A stretch of DNA of 27,302 bases from Planctomycetota bacterium (GTDB taxonomy: Bacteria > Planctomycetota > Phycisphaerae > Sedimentisphaerales > UBA12454), in NCBI GenBank assembly GCA_018828825.1, contig JAHJUV010000123.1, positions 1 to 27,302 of the forward strand. Reading direction: 5' to 3'. Of the stretch, positions 24,469-27,302 are shown piece by piece. Below the pieces are notes generated by a model. That model was not told the origin of the DNA, did no database searches, and saw only the letters and a program-made list of their open reading frames with translations. Numbering within the stretch: position 1 is the first letter of the stretch; each line of letters begins with the position of its first letter. Both the position numbers and the translations under genes were made by a program.

Positions 24469-24489
24469 AAAGGTGTCAGGAACCTTTTT
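24467..24489. repeat. Compact AAAAAGGTGTCAG repeat hairpin between pfkA and mfd
   Basis: AAAAAGGT (24467-24474) and ACCTTTTT (24482-24489) form a perfect 8-bp stem with loop GTCAGGA. The element fills the pfkA-mfd gap and its arm overlaps the putative TTG start of mfd. In the transcribed (minus) direction it ends in CCTTTTT, so it could also act as a weak terminator or as translational control. Confidence 0.65.
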
Positions 24490-24495
24490 CCTGTC

Positions 24496-25593
24496 TTAAT
24501 CCCCAAAGCAGGTATTAACTGCTCTCGCTGCCTTTACCAATGAGCTGTCTTTCGGCACAGTTCTCGTCCTGCCTGCAACCTGCGAAAGTGGAACACTCGA
24601 AAGTTTGTTATTTTTCAGTACAACCAGCCGATTTTTCACGCCGCTGACCAAAAGTTCAATCGCCGTATTGCCGAAACTCGTCGCCAGTATCCTGTCCCAG
24701 GGCGTAGGCGTCCCGCCGCGCTGAATATAGCCTAAAACTACGCTGCGTGCCTCAAGTTTTGTTATCTGCTCAATCTGCTCCGCAACTTTATTCGCTATCC
24801 CGCCCAGCCGTATCGGGTCCGGACTGCACGCAACCGTTTTGCTTACGACCATCTTTCCGCCCAGTTCCTTGGCCCCCTCAGCGACGACTATAATACTATA
24901 GCTTCGGCCCTTATTACTTCTCTGCCGAACAAACTCGCAAACCTTTTCTATCTTGTATGGAATCTCCGGTATCAAAATCACATCGCTTCCGCTCGCAACT
25001 CCCGCGTGCAGCGCAATCCAGCCCGCGTATCTGCCCATCACCTCGACAACCATAACCCGATGATGTGAGCTTGCCGTGGTTCGCAATTTATCTATCGCCT
25101 CGGCTGCTGTTGTTACAGCCGTATCGAATCCGAATGTTACATCCGTGCCCCACAAATCGTTATCTATTGTCTTCGGCACGCCGACGACCGTAAGACCTTT
25201 CTTCGCAAATGCCGCTGCGCTCGTCATCGTCCCGTCCCCGCCGATAATAACCAAAGCGTCAATTTTCTTCTGCTTCAAAAACTTAACGCAGGAATCCGAA
25301 ACATCTTTATATACAACTTTGCCTGCCTTGTTCATCACCGGGTATTTCGATGGGTTTGTCGTATTATTAGAGCCTAATATCGTCCCGCCCGCTCCGAGAA
25401 TATTGCTTACATCCTCATATCTCAGCGGATGCATTCTTTTTTCGATAAGCCCCAGGTATCCGTCCTCGATTCCCCAGACTTTCATCGAATATTTCGAGAT
25501 TGCCGTCTTCGTCACCGCCCGGATTACAGCATTTAGACCCGGACAATCCCCCCCGCCAGTCATTACCGCTATAGTCTTAATTTTGTGTGTCAT
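24496..25593 (-). CDS. pfkA: 6-phosphofructokinase, probably ATP-dependent group III
   Basis: It phosphorylates fructose 6-phosphate, a key step of glycolysis. The 365-residue protein has GGGDCPGLNAVIR (13-25), GGDGT (118-122), PKTIDND (140-146) and MGRYAGW. The Gly at the E. coli 104 position (GGDGT rather than GGDDT) argues for ATP as phosphoryl donor. Lys in PKTIDND is shared with pyrophosphate-dependent enzymes and group III ATP enzymes of actinobacteria, so the donor should not be taken as proven. The gene follows tkt after an 87-bp gap filled by two palindromic repeats, and precedes mfd. The ribosome binding site at 25593 is weak. Confidence 0.95.
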   Translation of the reverse strand: MTHKIKTIAVMTGGGDCPGLNAVIRAVTKTAISKYSMKVWGIEDGYLGLIEKRMHPLRYEDVSNILGAGGTILGSNNTTNPSKYPVMNKAGKVVYKDVSDSCVKFLKQKKIDALVIIGGDGTMTSAAAFAKKGLTVVGVPKTIDNDLWGTDVTFGFDTAVTTAAEAIDKLRTTASSHHRVMVVEVMGRYAGWIALHAGVASGSDVILIPEIPYKIEKVCEFVRQRSNKGRSYSIIVVAEGAKELGGKMVVSKTVACSPDPIRLGGIANKVAEQIEQITKLEARSVVLGYIQRGGTPTPWDRILATSFGNTAIELLVSGVKNRLVVLKNNKLSSVPLSQVAGRTRTVPKDSSLVKAARAVNTCFGD

Positions 25594-25600
25594 ATTCTTA

Positions 25601-25631
25601 TTTAGCCCCCGCCGCTTGAGGCGGGGAAGTT
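25601..25631. repeat. TTTAG-CCCCC family hairpin, tandem copy 1
   Basis: TTTAGC precedes CCCCGCC (25607-25613), loop GCTTGA and GGCGGGG (25620-25626), followed by AAGTTA. This is a 7-bp perfect stem in the pfkA-tkt gap. It is the closest relative of copy 2 next to it. Confidence 0.75.
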
Positions 25632-25635
25632 AGTG

Positions 25636-25667
25636 TTTAGCCCCCGCCATCATGATGGCGGAGTTTA
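25636..25667. repeat. TTTAG-CCCCC family hairpin, tandem copy 2
   Basis: TTTAG is followed by CCCCCGCC and the perfect 18-bp palindrome CCGCCATCATGATGGCGG (25644-25661), then AGTTTA. Together with copy 1 it fills most of the tkt-pfkA gap. Confidence 0.75.
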
Positions 25668-25680
25668 TCTATATTCGTGT

Positions 25681-27302
25681 TTACTGTTTCGCCGCCGCAA
25701 TGGATTTTTTCACAGCTTCCGCGACCGCGTCCGCCGTAATACCGAATTTCTCATAGCAGACCTTATAAGGCGCCGAAACGCCGAAACCGTGCATACCGAT
25801 AAACTCGCCTTTGTCGCCGATATATCTTTCCCAGCCCATTTCGACTCCCGCCTCGACGGCAACCCTCGCCTTAACGCTCGGCGGCAGCACCGAATCCTTA
25901 TACGCCTTGTCCTGCTTCTCGAACAACTCCCAGCTCGCCATATTGACGACCTGCGCCTTGATATTTTCCGCCGCAAGTTTCTCCGCGGCCTTAACCGCGA
26001 TTTCCAGCTCCGACCCGACACCGATAAGTATCACATCAGGCCTGTCTGCTTTAATGAAAACGTAAGCGCCCTTGGCGATATTCGACGCCGCAGGATATTT
26101 TGTCCTGTCGAAAGTCGTCAGATTCTGTCTCGTCAAAAGCAGCGCGACCGGCCCGTCCATATATTCCAGCGCAATCTTCCACGCGTAAGCCGTCTCGTTT
26201 GCGTCCGCCGGCCTGATTACAAGCATCTTCGGTATTGCACGCAGCGCAGCGATATGCTCGACAGGCTGATGTGTCGGCCCGTCTTCGCCAAGTCCGATAC
26301 TATCGTGCGTGAACACAAAGATTGTCCTGTATCCGCTCATCGCCGCCATTCTTATCGCAGGCCGCATATAATCGCTGAAGCAGAAAAACGTCCCGCCGTA
26401 CGGCCGCAGCAGTTCGCTCGCCGCGATGCCGTTCATTATCGCCGCCATTGCGTGTTCTCTTACTCCATAGCGGATATAGCGTCCGGTGGGTTTGTCTTTC
26501 TGGAAATCTTCCACGCCTTTGTACCTTGTATTATTCGATGGCGTCAAATCCGCCGACCCGCCCAAAACCAGCGGCATCTGCGGCATCTGCGCATCGAGTG
26601 TCGCTCCCGAGGCCTTTCTTGTTGACATCGGCTCTGCCGGAAACGTCGGTAGATTAGTTATTTCCGGATAAGGATTATTAATCAGTTTCGCAAGCTCCGG
26701 AAACTTTTTCGAATATTTCTCGAATTTCTCGTTCCATTCTTTTTCAATCTTTGCTCCCTTTTCTTTCATCGTTTGCATATGCTTCAAAACTTCTTCCGGA
26801 ACTACGAATGTCTTTTCCGGGTCCCAGCCGAAGTTCTTCTTGATTAGTTTAATCTCATCTTCGCCCAGCGGCGCCCCGTGAGCGGCAGGCGTATCCTGAA
26901 AATGCGGACTGCCGTATCCGATATGTGTTCTAATGTTAATTATGCTCGGCCTGTCTTTCTCCGCCAGTGCGTTCTTCAGCGCCCTCTCGAACGACACCAT
27001 ATCGTTGCCATCCCCGCCCACAATTTGCACGTACCAGTTATAAGCCTCAAACCTCTTGGCCCTGTCCTCCGTGAACGACAGATTCGTTTCCCCGTCGATG
27101 CTTATATGGTTATCGTCGTAAATCACAATCAGACTGCTAAGCCCCAGATGCCCCGCCAGCGAGCAGGCTTCAGAAGAGACGCCTTCCTGCAAATCACCGT
27201 CGCCTGCGACAGCGAAAATGTTGTAGTCAAAGAGATTCGAGCCGTCTTTGTCGAAATACGCCGACAGATACTTCTGCGCCAGCGCCATACCGACCGCATT
27301 AC
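25681..27302 (-). CDS. tkt: Transketolase, partial (N-terminus beyond right edge)
   Basis: Transketolase moves two-carbon ketol units between sugar phosphates in the pentose phosphate pathway, with thiamine diphosphate. About 540 C-terminal residues are visible. The frame stays open to the window edge, reading NAVGMALAQKYL, so roughly 115-125 N-terminal residues are missing. The ATG at 27288 is internal. The ThDP/metal site is VAGDGDLQEG with YDDNHISIDG, the pyrimidine-domain segment is FTHDSIGLGEDGPTHQPVEH, and a normal C-terminal domain ends with GVSAPYKVCYEKFGITADAV. It heads the minus-strand block tkt-pfkA-mfd and pairs functionally with pfkA in sugar-phosphate metabolism. Confidence 0.97.
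   Translation of the reverse strand, partial: NAVGMALAQKYLSAYFDKDGSNLFDYNIFAVAGDGDLQEGVSSEACSLAGHLGLSSLIVIYDDNHISIDGETNLSFTEDRAKRFEAYNWYVQIVGGDGNDMVSFERALKNALAEKDRPSIINIRTHIGYGSPHFQDTPAAHGAPLGEDEIKLIKKNFGWDPEKTFVVPEEVLKHMQTMKEKGAKIEKEWNEKFEKYSKKFPELAKLINNPYPEITNLPTFPAEPMSTRKASGATLDAQMPQMPLVLGGSADLTPSNNTRYKGVEDFQKDKPTGRYIRYGVREHAMAAIMNGIAASELLRPYGGTFFCFSDYMRPAIRMAAMSGYRTIFVFTHDSIGLGEDGPTHQPVEHIAALRAIPKMLVIRPADANETAYAWKIALEYMDGPVALLLTRQNLTTFDRTKYPAASNIAKGAYVFIKADRPDVILIGVGSELEIAVKAAEKLAAENIKAQVVNMASWELFEKQDKAYKDSVLPPSVKARVAVEAGVEMGWERYIGDKGEFIGMHGFGVSAPYKVCYEKFGITADAVAEAVKKSIAAAKQ

Overview
The window looks like chromosomal DNA of an environmental bacterium, most consistent with a planctomycete of the Phycisphaerae/Sedimentisphaerales type. 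That placement is an inference from gene content: a eukaryote-like UDP-sugar pyrophosphorylase, a MetF-MetV-pterin-methyltransferase fusion, an RNase HI-PurN fusion, a ThiD2-ThiE fusion, a C4 zinc-ribbon coiled-coil protein, and many small palindromic repeats. No rRNA, tRNA, CRISPR array or prophage was recognised.

Layout. Positions 1-2950 are an accessory scrapyard: the first 28 codons of an IS630-type transposase leaving the left edge, an AT-rich B12-binding radical SAM gene, a C-terminal piece of a DUF616 glycosyltransferase-like gene joined to an N-terminal piece of a UPF0210 (DUF711) gene, and an HNH endonuclease beside a strong hairpin. From 2957 to 9294 (minus strand) come a PAP2 phosphatase, guaA, guaB, hisA and a U32-family gene interrupted by one in-frame TAG. 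A plus-strand cluster (9443-11722) holds the zinc-ribbon coiled-coil gene, the RNase HI-PurN fusion and a small membrane-anchored protein. It converges on a minus-strand pair made of the 820-residue MTHFR fusion and the UDP-sugar pyrophosphorylase. A 539-bp AT-rich gap follows, then thiD2-thiE, then a broken ackA. The right third is one long minus-strand block: tkt (leaving the right edge), pfkA, mfd, a parvulin lipoprotein, acpS and mnmG.

Together the genes are mostly housekeeping: guanine nucleotide synthesis (guaB, guaA), one-carbon metabolism (MTHFR fusion, PurN), histidine and thiamine synthesis, UDP-sugar supply for the envelope, central carbon metabolism (tkt, pfkA) and transcription-coupled repair (mfd).

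The most unusual signal is the repeats. At least two families of short palindromic elements are scattered through gaps and coding sequence. Four insertions lie in frame inside mfd, adding about 10 to 33 residues each, comparable in kind to the Rickettsia palindromic elements. A third family, with AAAAGGTGTCAG and GGAACCTTTTT ends, sits where ackA is cut off, supplies the last codons and stop of mnmG, and overlaps the apparent TTG start of mfd. The single amber codon in an otherwise intact U32 gene and the RNase HI-PurN fusion also deserve a second look.
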